From the NCBI RefSeq assembly GCF_036924595.1, contig NZ_JAZHRV010000001.1, positions 3,100,001 through 3,164,000 of the forward strand: a DNA stretch of 64,000 nucleotides, in the 5' to 3' direction. Source of the DNA: Bradyrhizobium algeriense (lineage in GTDB: Bacteria > Pseudomonadota > Alphaproteobacteria > Rhizobiales > Xanthobacteraceae). Below the pieces are notes generated by a model. It saw nothing but the letters and a program-made list of their open reading frames with translations. It did no database searches and had not been told where the DNA came from. This document shows positions 53,435-62,207 of the stretch, one piece after another (position 1 is the stretch's first letter; every line of letters begins with the position of its first letter). A program made the position numbers and the translations under genes.

Positions 53435-56128
53435 TCAAAGCGTCAGTTTGACGTTGCAGATGTCATGTTCGACCGGATCCGACTTCACCTCGAAGCCAAG
53501 GCTGCGGCACATCGCGAGCATGACCGTGTTCTCGGCCAGCACGTCACCGGAGATGGCTTTCAACCCTTCGGATTTTGCATATTCGATGATCATCTGCATC
53601 AGGGTCCAGCCGAGTCCCCTGCCCTTGAGGTCCGACCGCAACAGGATCGCATATTCGCCGCTCTCATAGATCGAGTCCGAATGGATCCTGACCACGCCGA
53701 CCAGCTTGTTGGTCGCCTCGTCGATCGCGACAAAGGCCATTGCCCGGGCATAATCGAGCTGGGTCAGGCGGGCGATGAATTCATGGGAAAACTCCTTCAT
53801 CGGCGCGAAGAACCGTAGCCGCAAGTCCTGCATCGTGACGTGCTTCAACATCTCGTGGATCAGCGGCTCGTCCTCGGGCCGGATCGGACGAACGAACACG
53901 CGCCAGCCGTCCTTGACCTCGATGTGACGCTGCCATTGCGAGGGATAGGGCCGTACGGCGAAGTTCGCCGGGCCCGAGCCGCGAAACTTTCGTTCCACGC
54001 GGCCGATCACGACGCGGGCGTCGACGGCGAGCACGCCGGCTTCATCGGCCAGCAGCGGGTTGATATCGAGCCCGCGGATTTCGGGAATGTCGGCGGCCAT
54101 CTGCGCCAGCTTGACCAGAACCGTCGCGACGGCGTCCGGCTTCACCGCCGGCACGTCGCGATAGGCGCAGAGCAGCCGCGAGACGCGGGTACGCTCGATC
54201 AGGCTGCGCGCCAGTTGCAGGTCGAGCGGCGGCAGCGCCAGCGCCTTGTCGTTGATGATCTCGACCGCCGTGCCGCCGCGGCCGAACACGACGACGGTGC
54301 CGAAGGTCGGATCGTCGGCGAGGCCGAGAATCAGTTCGCGCGCCTTCGCCCGCACCACCATCGCCTGCACCATCACGCCCGAAATCCGCGCCTCCGGCCG
54401 CAAGGATCTTGCGCGCGCGAGAATCTCGGCGGTCGCCTTGCGCACCGCGTCGGCGCTGGTGAGGTTGAGCACGACGCCGCCGACATCGGATTTATGCACG
54501 ATGTCGCGCGACATGATCTTGAGCACGACGGTCGAGCCCTGTGCGAAGATTGCGTTCGCATGCGCGACCGCCTCTTCGGCATTGGCGGCGGCAAACGTCG
54601 GCACGACGGCGATCTCGTAGGCGTCGAGCAGCCGCTTGACCTCGATCGGATCGAGCCAGGAGCGGCCGTCAGCCAGCGCCGCGGCAACGATCTGCCGCGC
54701 CGCATTGATATCGGGCGCAAATTCGCTCGGCATGGCGGGCGGAACCTGAGCCAGAGCCTCCACCACCTCGCGATGGCGCACCAGATGCATGAAGCCGAGG
54801 ACGGCGTCGCCACCGGTTTGATAGTTCGGAATTCCCGCTCCGCTCAGCAAGTCGCTGATCGACTGGTCCGCTCCGACCCAGACCGCCAGCACGGGCTTCG
54901 GGGACATGCGGCGCTCGGCGCGATATTTCCCGACCACACCGATCACGGCCGCTGCAATGTCATCGGCACGGGCGATCGCCGTCTGGACATTCATCACCAG
55001 CACGGCGTCGTTGCTCGCGTCGGCCAGCAACACTTCGAGCGCCGCGGCATAGCGCGCGGGATCGGAATCGCCGACGATATCGACCGGGTTCGATTTCGAC
55101 CATGTCGGGGGCAATACCGCATCGAGCTTGTCGCGGGTCGCAGGCGAGATGTCGGCGGGAGCGCCGCCGAGTTCGACCAGCCGGTCAATCGCCAATACGC
55201 CGATGCCGCCGCCATTGGTCAGGATCGCAAGCCGCTTTCCGGGCGGCGATTTGAGCCGCCCGAGCGTCTCGGCGCAGTCGAACAATTCGCGCAAGTCCGA
55301 TACGCGCAGGATGCCGGCGCGCTGAAAGGCTGCGTCGTAGACAGCGTCTGCCCCGGCCAGCGCGCCGGTATGGGTTGCAGCCGCCCGCGCGCCCTGCGCC
55401 ATCCGGCCAGACTTGACCACCACGACGGGCTTTATTCTCGCGGCGGCCCGCGCCGCCGACATGAACTTGCGGGCATCCTTGATCGCCTCGATGTAAAGCA
55501 GGATGGCATGGGTTCTTTCATCGAGCGCGAAGTAATCTAACAGATCGGCGATATCGACATCGAGCTGGTCGCCGATCGACACGATTCCGGAGAAGCCAAC
55601 GGCCCGCTGTGCCGCCCAGTCGACCATGCCGGCTGCAATGGCGCCGGACTGCGAGATCAGCGCCAGATTTCCCGCGGCCGGCATATGCGCGGAAAAGCTC
55701 GCATTGAGACTGACGCAAGGCATCATGATGCCCAGGCAATTCGGTCCGATCAGCCGCATGCCGTATTTTTGCGCGGCGCGCTCCGCTGCATCCGCCAGCG
55801 AACCCGGACCGTGACCGAGTCCGGCACTAACAATGACGGCGCCGGCCGTACCGCGGCGGCCCGCCTCATCGATCAGGCCTGCGATGGCGCGAGCCGGCGC
55901 GGTCAGGACAACGAGCTCCGGCGCAAAAGCCACTCTTGCGATGCTGCCGACGGTCGCGACTCCGTCGATCTCGTGATAGCGCGGATTGACGAGGCCGAAT
56001 TCGCCCTTGAATTGAGCTTTGCGAATATTGTTGAGAATGGCGCGGCCGACCGAGCCATGGCGCGGACTGGCCCCGACCAGCGCGACGGAATGCGGCGAAA
56101 GCAGATTCTTCAGGCGATAGGTGGACAT
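53435..56128 (-). CDS. Acyl-CoA synthetase (ADP-forming) fused to GNAT acetyltransferase
   Basis: An 897-residue fusion. Residues ~1-130 are the CoA-binding Rossmann domain (SVALVGASPRHGSVGRAILN). Residues ~150-460 are the succinyl-CoA-ligase-like region with the phospho-His segment ATHTGALAGADAVYDAAF. Residues ~480-700 are an ATP-grasp domain (LDAYEIAVVPTFAAANAEEA, VVLKIMSRDIVHKSDVGGVV). From ~735 there is a GNAT domain (LIHEMLKHVTMQDLRLRFFA, LKGRGLGWTLMQMIIEYAKS). Such fusions are related to Pat/PatZ-type protein lysine acetyltransferases; whether the ligase half is active cannot be told, but the His is present. A role in acetyl-CoA metabolism or its acetylation control is likely. Confidence 0.92.
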   Translation of the reverse strand: MSTYRLKNLLSPHSVALVGASPRHGSVGRAILNNIRKAQFKGEFGLVNPRYHEIDGVATVGSIARVAFAPELVVLTAPARAIAGLIDEAGRRGTAGAVIVSAGLGHGPGSLADAAERAAQKYGMRLIGPNCLGIMMPCVSLNASFSAHMPAAGNLALISQSGAIAAGMVDWAAQRAVGFSGIVSIGDQLDVDIADLLDYFALDERTHAILLYIEAIKDARKFMSAARAAARIKPVVVVKSGRMAQGARAAATHTGALAGADAVYDAAFQRAGILRVSDLRELFDCAETLGRLKSPPGKRLAILTNGGGIGVLAIDRLVELGGAPADISPATRDKLDAVLPPTWSKSNPVDIVGDSDPARYAAALEVLLADASNDAVLVMNVQTAIARADDIAAAVIGVVGKYRAERRMSPKPVLAVWVGADQSISDLLSGAGIPNYQTGGDAVLGFMHLVRHREVVEALAQVPPAMPSEFAPDINAARQIVAAALADGRSWLDPIEVKRLLDAYEIAVVPTFAAANAEEAVAHANAIFAQGSTVVLKIMSRDIVHKSDVGGVVLNLTSADAVRKATAEILARARSLRPEARISGVMVQAMVVRAKARELILGLADDPTFGTVVVFGRGGTAVEIINDKALALPPLDLQLARSLIERTRVSRLLCAYRDVPAVKPDAVATVLVKLAQMAADIPEIRGLDINPLLADEAGVLAVDARVVIGRVERKFRGSGPANFAVRPYPSQWQRHIEVKDGWRVFVRPIRPEDEPLIHEMLKHVTMQDLRLRFFAPMKEFSHEFIARLTQLDYARAMAFVAIDEATNKLVGVVRIHSDSIYESGEYAILLRSDLKGRGLGWTLMQMIIEYAKSEGLKAISGDVLAENTVMLAMCRSLGFEVKSDPVEHDICNVKLTL

Positions 56129-56254
56129 CGGGCCTTGCTATCCGGCAGGTCGTGGACACCTGTGAACCGATATCCCACGCAATGTGTTCCCAGCGACAAG
56201 ATAACGCGGCACGATCTCGGCCCGATGACAACCCCTTGTCCGAAACGGGGGCGA

Positions 56255-56623
56255 TCAGTTCAATGGAAGGCCATTGATCAGTTTCGACGTGGTCGCGATC
56301 ATCCGTTCACTATGCTTGAACAGCCGCTCGGCGTCGCGGCGGAAGAAGTCAAGTTGATGCTCGCCGCATTGCTGGTACATCGTCCTTACGTCCCTGACGG
56401 AATGTGCACCTGCCATTTTCGTGACGAACTCGTTGAAGATCTGCATTTCTATGCGCGTCCTCTCCAGCATCTCGTCACCGAAAAATACCAACTCCTCTAA
56501 CATCATCTTTTGCGCGCCAAGCATGAACTCCAACGCACTCTGGTTCAACTTGGTGGCTTCCGCCTCCGCATTTTCGCCCGGCTGACAGGAACCGGAAGCG
56601 GCCCGCTCAGACAGCTGTGCCAT
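56255..56623 (-). CDS. Phasin-like protein
   Basis: A 122-residue alpha-helical protein resembling phasins, the amphipathic proteins that coat polyhydroxyalkanoate granules. Helices include LNQSALEFMLGAQKMMLEEL, EMLERTRIEMQIFNEFVTKM and RRDAERLFKHSERMIATTSK. No PHA synthase or polymerase genes are nearby. Two TTGA-N6-TCAA-type boxes lie 44 and 65 bases upstream of its ATG, suggesting control by a FixK/FNR-type regulator. Family assignment is moderate because phasins are weakly conserved. Confidence 0.68.
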   Translation of the reverse strand: MAQLSERAASGSCQPGENAEAEATKLNQSALEFMLGAQKMMLEELVFFGDEMLERTRIEMQIFNEFVTKMAGAHSVRDVRTMYQQCGEHQLDFFRRDAERLFKHSERMIATTSKLINGLPLN

Positions 56624-56660
56624 GACAATCTCCGATGTGCGGATTTTACCGAAGCGTTAT

Positions 56661-56674
56661 CTGATTGGCATCAA
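56661..56674. promoter_or_regulatory. Near-consensus FixK/FNR box upstream of phasin-like gene
   Basis: CTGATTGGCATCAA differs from TTGATN4ATCAA by one base. Its centre is about 44 bases before the phasin ATG. It lies next to a full match at 56682-56695. Confidence 0.5.
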
Positions 56675-56681
56675 GTCAACA

Positions 56682-56695
56682 TTGAAATGCATCAA
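56682..56695. promoter_or_regulatory. FixK/FNR-type box upstream of phasin-like gene
   Basis: TTGAAATGCATCAA matches the TTGA-N6-TCAA palindrome. Its centre is about 65 bases before the ATG at 56623, compatible with an activator position near -40 and a short leader. Confidence 0.65.
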
Positions 56696-56772
56696 ACTGG
56701 CGGGATTGCGACCGTCAGTCCCTGTCGGAGCTGACCGGGACTGAAGGTCGCATTCCCGCTCGCCCGAACCTG

Positions 56773-57606
56773 TCAGTGCGACATCAGTACCGGCACGGTC
56801 ATGCAGTCGAACATGCTGCGCGTGACACCGCCCAGAATTCGCTCCTGCAATCGCGAATGGCCGTATCCGCCCATCACCAGCAGGCCGATATTGCTTTCGG
56901 CCGCGACCGACAGAATCGCGCCCTGAACATTGCCGCGATCCATCGTCAGCCGCTGCACCCGGGCCGTAATGCCGCGCCGCCCCAGATGCGCAACGAGCTG
57001 GTCGGAGGAAGCTTCACCCGCCTCCTCATTGATCGCAATCACGGTCACGGCCTTTGCGCCCATCAGAAACGGCATCGCGTCGCGCACCGCGCGGGCCGCC
57101 AGGCGGCTGCCGTCCCAGGCGATGCCGACCTGGTGGGCGTCGAGCGGTCCCTTGTGGATATGGGGAACCATCAGCATCGGCCCGCCGGAATTGAACAGGA
57201 TCTGCTGCGGAATCTCGTTGTCGTAGCTGGCCTTCGAGGATTCCGGCTGCAGCACGATCGTCATGTCGTAGAGCCGGGCAAGCGCCCCGATGGTCTGTCC
57301 GGCCTCGACGGGGATCGCCGCAAAGCTCCTGACGCCATAGGCGATTTTTGCGAGCTTGGCCTCGATCTCGAACGCGGCGATCGCGGTGTTCGCCCGCTCC
57401 TGGGCGCGCTGCAGTTCAGCGCCCATGACGGCGGCAACGCCGGCGCCGGCACCCTCCACAAGCATCCCGGCGGCGCTCATCGATTCATAGCCGATGGCTA
57501 CGGCATCGAGATGCGACCGGCGCGCAATGGTCAGCGCGACTGCGACCTCAATCACCGGCCTGACCGGCCGCTCGGAGGGAATATGAACCAGAATGTTCCT
57601 GAACAT
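56773..57606 (-). CDS. Universal stress protein (UspA family)
   Basis: A 277-residue Usp protein with the nucleotide-binding signature near the C-terminus (GLLVMGGYGHSRLQERILGG, G-x2-G-x9-G type) followed by TVPVLMSH. The first half is a degenerate Usp module beginning MFRNILVHIPSERPVRPVIE. Such tandem proteins respond to oxygen limitation and energy stress. The ATG at 57606 is chosen because GGGAG lies about 7 bases before it; an ATG two codons upstream is less well placed. A perfect TTGATN4ATCAA site lies about 90 bases upstream. Confidence 0.92.
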   Translation of the reverse strand: MFRNILVHIPSERPVRPVIEVAVALTIARRSHLDAVAIGYESMSAAGMLVEGAGAGVAAVMGAELQRAQERANTAIAAFEIEAKLAKIAYGVRSFAAIPVEAGQTIGALARLYDMTIVLQPESSKASYDNEIPQQILFNSGGPMLMVPHIHKGPLDAHQVGIAWDGSRLAARAVRDAMPFLMGAKAVTVIAINEEAGEASSDQLVAHLGRRGITARVQRLTMDRGNVQGAILSVAAESNIGLLVMGGYGHSRLQERILGGVTRSMFDCMTVPVLMSH

Positions 57607-57691
57607 CGCCATTCTCCCACACATTTGCGGGGACTTGCGGCCCCGTTCGAGTTGCTCCCGGCGAAGGTAACCGACTGACGGCTGGCGAGGT

Positions 57692-57705
57692 TTGATGCAC
57701 ATCAA
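57692..57705. promoter_or_regulatory. Perfect FixK/FNR box upstream of usp gene
   Basis: TTGATGCACATCAA is a full match to TTGATN4ATCAA and an exact palindrome except for the central bases. It is centred about 92 bases before the usp ATG and lies between it and the end of the CHAD gene. Confidence 0.75.
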
Positions 57706-57746
57706 GCGCGGCCAATGCCGGGCGGCGACGCATGTAAACGGCGACG

Positions 57747-58649
57747 TCAGCAGGCTCCGGCGTGCTTGAGGTCACGATAAGCCGCGATGGCGGCGTCGAA
57801 CATCTTTTCCCTTCGATTGCGATAGCCCGGCGGATACTTCCTGCCTCGTTTGCCATTTTCGACCTGCGGCGATCCGCTGGCAAGGCCGGCGAAGCGCTCG
57901 AGATCGCGCATATCGCCCAATGCACGCTGCAGCCGCTTTGCCGGCCGGTGCAGGCCATGGAATTCGCCCCGGCTCCGCGGCGCGACGGTTTCAGTCAAGG
58001 CTTCGAGCATGTAGCGGAAGTGTTTGGCCTTGATCCGTAGCCGGTGACGGCGTGACGCACCCAAAGTCTTCAGGTGCCGGCCCTTGCGGACCAGCCGTTC
58101 GCGCCAGCGGTTGAGTTCGCCCGCGCAATAGGATTGCAGAGTCTCCGCATCCTGGCGCCGCCTGTAGCGCTCCAGCCACGCTCCCTGTCTGATCCAGCGT
58201 GCCATTGCCGCGACCAGGCGTTGCGTCCGCGCGGAGCGCAGGCAGCGAACCAGGCGGCGGTGGTTCCGCACCTGGCGCTGATCTGGTTGCTCGCCGGTCA
58301 TGCGCTGCGACCATGCGCGGTATCGCTTGCGGCGCGCATATTCCATGACAACATCACTGTCACGTGCGGCGCCCAGCGGGCCATTCAGCCAGGCGATTTC
58401 CTTCTTCAGGCGCCGCCATTCTGCATCGGCCACAATCGGCGCGAAGAACGCCACTGCGGCACGCAACCGCGTGATCGCGACGCGGATCTGATGCACGGCC
58501 TCGGCATCACCGGCGCACGCGCTGCTGTGATGGGCCTTGATAGCCGCGACGCAATCGAGCGTCATCTTCTGGAATGCGGCTGCACAATCGAGACCCGCCG
58601 CTTCAGCGCCCTCGCGCCGGTTGGACGTTTCGATTGGGCGGGCTCTCAT
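57747..58649 (-). CDS. CHAD domain-containing protein
   Basis: A 300-residue alpha-helical CHAD protein. CHAD domains bind inorganic polyphosphate through conserved His and basic residues. Visible motifs: AEAVHQIRVAITRLRAAVAF (start of the domain with the invariant His), GPLGAARDSDVVMEY and RRHRLRIKAKHFRYMLEAL near residue 240. Many Arg/Lys are spread along it. No CYTH triphosphatase domain is attached, unlike many CHAD proteins. It starts 2 bases after the phosphotransferase-ATPase gene on the same strand, so it is the third gene of the ADH operon. Confidence 0.88.
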   Translation of the reverse strand: MRARPIETSNRREGAEAAGLDCAAAFQKMTLDCVAAIKAHHSSACAGDAEAVHQIRVAITRLRAAVAFFAPIVADAEWRRLKKEIAWLNGPLGAARDSDVVMEYARRKRYRAWSQRMTGEQPDQRQVRNHRRLVRCLRSARTQRLVAAMARWIRQGAWLERYRRRQDAETLQSYCAGELNRWRERLVRKGRHLKTLGASRRHRLRIKAKHFRYMLEALTETVAPRSRGEFHGLHRPAKRLQRALGDMRDLERFAGLASGSPQVENGKRGRKYPPGYRNRREKMFDAAIAAYRDLKHAGAC

Positions 58650-58651
58650 CG

Positions 58652-60220
58652 TCAACGCTCGTCCGGTACCGCAAACAAGGAAGTACGGGCGCTGCGGAGC
58701 GACTGGTCCGGCGTCCCCGAGGCATCGATTATATGCCAGTCTACCGCGCCGATCGCGAAAGTCTCCTGCTGCAGGGCAACATTCCGTGTTGCATCGGACG
58801 CATCGCCCCTGCGTTGTTCGATCCGCGCCAGCCGCGTCGCAAGATCCGCCGTGAGGAACAGGCCGGCGAAGCTTATGCCGCAAGTGGCTGCGAGATGTGC
58901 GATTTCCGTCCGTTCCGCTTCCTGCAGGTAGGCGGCATCGAGTACCACCGAACAGCCCTGGGCGAGGACACGCTGCGCGGCGCTCGCAAGCATGCCGTAG
59001 ACACGCTCCGTGACATCGGGCCGGTAGGCGGATTCCGGCAGGGCCGTGGTTTCACCGGCGCCGAACAGGTGCTTGCGAACGACGTCCGAGCGGATAATCA
59101 CCGCGCCGGGCGGAGGCTCGATCAGACCCGCGAGCCCGCGTGCGAGCACCGACTTTCCCGTCCCCGACAATCCACCGATCGCAACCAGCAGCGGCGGCCT
59201 GGGCGTGATCAGTCGCCCCGCCAGGTCGAAATACCGCTTGGCCTCCTGCCAGACCACGTCGTTCCCTTCGGCCTGTTCGCCCTTCATGAACAGCACGTGC
59301 GCCCGGATCGCCGCCCGCACCGACAGAAATAGCGGCAGCAGCCGGAGGCCGTCGAGACCTTCATCCCCTGCCCCTGCAAGGTAGCGATTGAACACCTCGT
59401 TTGCCGCCGCGGCCTGATTGAAGTGGACCAGATCCATCAGGGTAAAGGCGAGATCGTAGAGCACATCCGTCGTCGCAATGACGGGATCGAATTCGATGGC
59501 ATCGAACAGCAGCGGTCGGCCGTCGACCAAGGCAATATTGGCGAGATGCAGATCGCCGTGACATCGGCGCACGAACCCTTGCTTGGCACGCCGTCCGAGC
59601 AGTGGCTGCAGTGTCGACGCAACATCGCGGCTGGCAGCATCGAGTCGATCCACGGCAACGGCATCAAGTCCGCGCATGTTGCGAAACTTTGCGGTGTTGC
59701 GTTCGATGATAGGTGGAATGGACGTAAGCCAGCTTTCACCGTCCGCACGCGGCGCCTTGTCGTGGGATCGTCGAATCGCATCTGCTACAGCCGTCGCAAG
59801 CGATGGATCGATCGTCTTCGATGCGGCGACACGGTCGAGCGACTGATTGTCGTCGAACCGCGTCATTTCGACCGCCCATTCAACGGGAGTACCGGTGCCG
59901 TCGATTTCGAAGGTGCCATCGGAATTGCGCGTGATGGCGACAACGCGCCGGTAGAGCTCGGGGGCGTTGACGGCGTTGACCTTCAGCTCTTCCTCGCAGG
60001 CACGCCTGCGCTTCTCCAGTGTCGAATAGTCGAGGAACGGCAAGCGCACTGCCCGCTTGATCTTCAATGCCCGATCGGCGCCAAGAAAAACCATGGACGC
60101 ATGGGTGTCGATCCGCTTGCCGCCGCTGGCCGGGCCGAAGCTGGAACCATCGAGGAAGTCGAGCACCTGCTGCTGCTCAGCCTCGGCCGCGGCTGTGTCG
60201 GCTAGCGGTCGAACCGTCAT
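58652..60220 (-). CDS. Aminoglycoside-phosphotransferase-like kinase fused to P-loop ATPase
   Basis: A 522-residue two-domain protein. The N-terminal ~330 residues are APH/choline-kinase-like: ATP-site Lys in RALKIKRAVRLPFLDYSTLE, catalytic loop FVRRCHGDLHLANIALVDGR, metal Asp in LLFDAIEFDP. The C-terminal ~170 residues are a P-loop kinase (VAIGGLSGTGKSVLARGLAG, Walker A) with a predicted kinase lid. This architecture recurs in stress/anaerobic clusters of rhizobia and mycobacteria, but its substrate is unknown. The ATG overlaps the ADH stop by 4 bases. Confidence 0.88.
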   Translation of the reverse strand: MTVRPLADTAAAEAEQQQVLDFLDGSSFGPASGGKRIDTHASMVFLGADRALKIKRAVRLPFLDYSTLEKRRRACEEELKVNAVNAPELYRRVVAITRNSDGTFEIDGTGTPVEWAVEMTRFDDNQSLDRVAASKTIDPSLATAVADAIRRSHDKAPRADGESWLTSIPPIIERNTAKFRNMRGLDAVAVDRLDAASRDVASTLQPLLGRRAKQGFVRRCHGDLHLANIALVDGRPLLFDAIEFDPVIATTDVLYDLAFTLMDLVHFNQAAAANEVFNRYLAGAGDEGLDGLRLLPLFLSVRAAIRAHVLFMKGEQAEGNDVVWQEAKRYFDLAGRLITPRPPLLVAIGGLSGTGKSVLARGLAGLIEPPPGAVIIRSDVVRKHLFGAGETTALPESAYRPDVTERVYGMLASAAQRVLAQGCSVVLDAAYLQEAERTEIAHLAATCGISFAGLFLTADLATRLARIEQRRGDASDATRNVALQQETFAIGAVDWHIIDASGTPDQSLRSARTSLFAVPDER

Positions 60221-61200
60221 GGCTGCAGCACGGCGGCGCCGGTGATCTGCCCGGCGCGCAGCTTCGAGAGGACTTCATTTGCTTCCCGCAACGGAAACAC
60301 GCTGGTGTGCGTCCTGGTGCCCGCTTGCGCTGCGATCTTGAAAAACGCGATACCGTCGCCGCGCGTGAGGTTGGCGACCGAAAATAGCTGCCGTTCCTCC
60401 CACAGGATATGGTAAGGGAACGAGGGAATATCTGACATGTGAATGCCGGCGCACACCACGCGCCCGCCTTTGCGCACGGCGCGCAGCGCCAGGGGCACGA
60501 GATCACCCACCGGCGCGAAAATAATCGCGGCATCGAGCGACACCGGCGGCTGATCCTCCGATGAGCCGGCCCACTCGGCGCCAAGCGATTTTGCAAGACC
60601 CTGCGCCTCGACATCGCCCGCACGGGTGAACGCATAGACCGAACGCCCCTGCCAACGGGCTACCTGCGCGATGATATGCCCGGCCGCACCGAAGCCGAAG
60701 ATGCCGAGATGCTCTCCATCGCCCGCCATCACCAGCGAGCGCCAGCCGATCAGGCCCGCGCAAAGCAGCGGCGCGATGGCGACATCGTCGCCGGCCTCGC
60801 CAAGCGGAAAGCAATAACGGGCGTCCGCGACGAGATGCGTGGCAAAGCCGCCGTCCCGCGTGTAACCGGTAAAGCGCGGGCGGTCGCAGAGGTTTTCGCG
60901 GCCGCTCGTGCAATAGGAACATTCGCCGCAGGTATAGCCTAACCAGGGAACGCCGACCCGCTCGCCAACGCGAAGAGCGGTCACACCGGGCCCAAGCGCG
61001 TCCACCCGGCCGACCACCTCATGACCGGGAACGATCGGACAGGCGATATCAGGCAATTCTCCATCGACGACATGTAGATCGGTCCGGCACACGCCGCAGG
61101 CACCGACCTTGACGCGCACATCTCCGGGCCCGGGGACCGGATCCTCTCGCGACTCAAACCGCAGCGGCGCGCCGGGCGCTGTCAGGACCATGGCGAGCAT
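60217..61200 (-). CDS. Zinc-dependent alcohol dehydrogenase (AdhP-like)
   Basis: A 327-residue MDR alcohol dehydrogenase. The catalytic zinc Cys is in GACGVCRTDLHVVDGEL, His in VPGHEVVGRV, and the structural zinc cysteines are in CGECSYCTSGRENLC. The NAD-binding motif is LGIFGFGAAGHIIAQVAR. It likely interconverts ethanol or another primary alcohol and aldehyde for redox balance under low oxygen. The ATG at 61200 follows GAGG by about 12 bases; a GTG at 61218 would add six residues. A TTGA-N6-TCAA box is centred about 65 bases upstream. First gene of the ADH-APH/ATPase-CHAD operon. Confidence 0.93.
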   Translation of the reverse strand: MLAMVLTAPGAPLRFESREDPVPGPGDVRVKVGACGVCRTDLHVVDGELPDIACPIVPGHEVVGRVDALGPGVTALRVGERVGVPWLGYTCGECSYCTSGRENLCDRPRFTGYTRDGGFATHLVADARYCFPLGEAGDDVAIAPLLCAGLIGWRSLVMAGDGEHLGIFGFGAAGHIIAQVARWQGRSVYAFTRAGDVEAQGLAKSLGAEWAGSSEDQPPVSLDAAIIFAPVGDLVPLALRAVRKGGRVVCAGIHMSDIPSFPYHILWEERQLFSVANLTRGDGIAFFKIAAQAGTRTHTSVFPLREANEVLSKLRAGQITGAAVLQP

Positions 61201-61258
61201 ATTGTCCGATATCCTCACGCAAGCATGTGCAGCCTAGCCAGGCACGACCAAGCCGCGT

Positions 61259-61272
61259 TTGATCCTCGTCAA
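61259..61272. promoter_or_regulatory. FixK/FNR-type box upstream of adh operon
   Basis: TTGATCCTCGTCAA matches TTGA-N6-TCAA. Its centre lies about 65 bases before the ADH ATG, the same spacing as at the phasin-like gene. Confidence 0.68.
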
Positions 61273-61404
61273 TCGAGACCGAGCGAACCCTCTCTAACAT
61301 GGCGACGTCGGTAGCGCCCTGCCAGCCCGCGGCGGTTTGCCATTTCTTGATACATGGAACAGGAGAACGTCACATGGGTGCCGCCCGCCTGCTGCGGACG
61401 CGAT

Positions 61405-61830
61405 CTATCCGCGCGTGCTCTCGGTCAAAGCGCGCATGATGTCCTCGCGCGCGATGATCCCGACCAGAAGCTGTTCGGCGTTCAGCACCGGAAGACTCTT
61501 CATCCGGTGGTCCACCATCAGTTGCAGGACGCGGGTGAGTTTCGTTGCGGGATCTACATAGATGAATTCCGGCGTCATCACTTCCGCCACCATCCGCGAC
61601 AACAGATCGTCATAGGCCGGAACCATGCGGCCGGGGTTGAACGCAAAGCATTTCAGGAAATCGAAGTTGCTCACGACGCCGACGATGTCATCGCCTTCGC
61701 GCACCGGATAGCAGTTGAAGTCATCGGCCTCGAACATCTTGTGCAGCTCGCGCATGGTGGTGTCGCGCGTAACCGTTTTCACCTCGCGCGTCATGTATTG
61801 CCCGGCGGTTGCTTCGAGAAATCTATGCAC
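61405..61830 (-). CDS. CBS-domain protein
   Basis: A 141-residue protein made of a CBS pair: first CBS YMTREVKTVTRDTTMRELHK ... YPVREGDDIVGVVSNFDFLK, second CBS VAEVMTPEFIYVDPATKLTR ... LPVLNAEQLLVGIIAREDIM. Such modules bind adenine nucleotides and act as energy sensors. The start is taken as GTG at 61830 because GAGGA sits 6 bases before it; the frame continues upstream but without domain content. A FixK-type box lies at 62051-62064, about 220 bases upstream, farther than for its neighbours. Confidence 0.87.
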   Translation of the reverse strand: MHRFLEATAGQYMTREVKTVTRDTTMRELHKMFEADDFNCYPVREGDDIVGVVSNFDFLKCFAFNPGRMVPAYDDLLSRMVAEVMTPEFIYVDPATKLTRVLQLMVDHRMKSLPVLNAEQLLVGIIAREDIMRALTESTRG

Positions 61831-62050
61831 GGGGGGTCCTCGCCATTGTAGATCGTTAACGGGACAGGAACGCGCAGCGGCGCGATTCAGTTGCAAGGTG
61901 GCGCGTAACGCCGCTGAGTACCCATTGGCGCAATCGCGAGCGGCCGCAGGCGCCGGCAATCGCGGCGCCTGCCCGACATTGGCCGCGATGAAATGCCGTC
62001 TGAGCCTGGCCACACACAGCAGCACCCTAGAGCTCCGCTCCGCTTCGAAG
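61831..62050. other. Noncoding region upstream of CBS-domain gene
   Basis: No separate gene is seen. It is the likely leader and promoter of the CBS gene, ending at a FixK-type box. The open frame that crosses it in the CBS frame is Ala/Arg-rich and has no family features. Confidence 0.4.
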
Positions 62051-62064
62051 TTGACCTGGATCAA
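62051..62064. promoter_or_regulatory. FixK/FNR-type box between CBS gene and fixL relic
   Basis: TTGACCTGGATCAA matches TTGA-N6-TCAA. It could serve the leftward CBS gene (start 61830) or be left over from the fixL-fixJ side; the distance to either start is long. Confidence 0.55.
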
Positions 62065-62138
62065 GAATCCACCTTCGCTCTTCCAGGCATCTGCAATCGA
62101 GCACCGGCAGGACCCCGCATTGGCGATTCAGCAAAATA

Positions 62139-62152
62139 TTGTTTCATATCAA
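62139..62152. promoter_or_regulatory. Near-consensus FixK/FNR box upstream of fixL relic
   Basis: TTGTTTCATATCAA has one mismatch to TTGA-N6-TCAA. It lies about 60 bases before the first ATG of the fixL relic (62208), in an AT-rich promoter-like stretch. Confidence 0.45.
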
Positions 62153-62207
62153 TCAGGTGCGTGCCTTTTTTAATTTCGCTTCGCCGCTATTTCACACGCT
62201 CGATTTA

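Noticed and set aside
53840..55540. Long rightward open frame (566 codons) opposite the acyl-CoA synthetase/GNAT gene
   Set aside because: Shadow of the real gene, of Arg/His/Asp-rich composition with no motifs.
61354..61851. Rightward 165-codon frame over the CBS gene, with AGGAGAA nearby
   Set aside because: The CBS protein on the other strand is unmistakable; the frame opposite it has no features.
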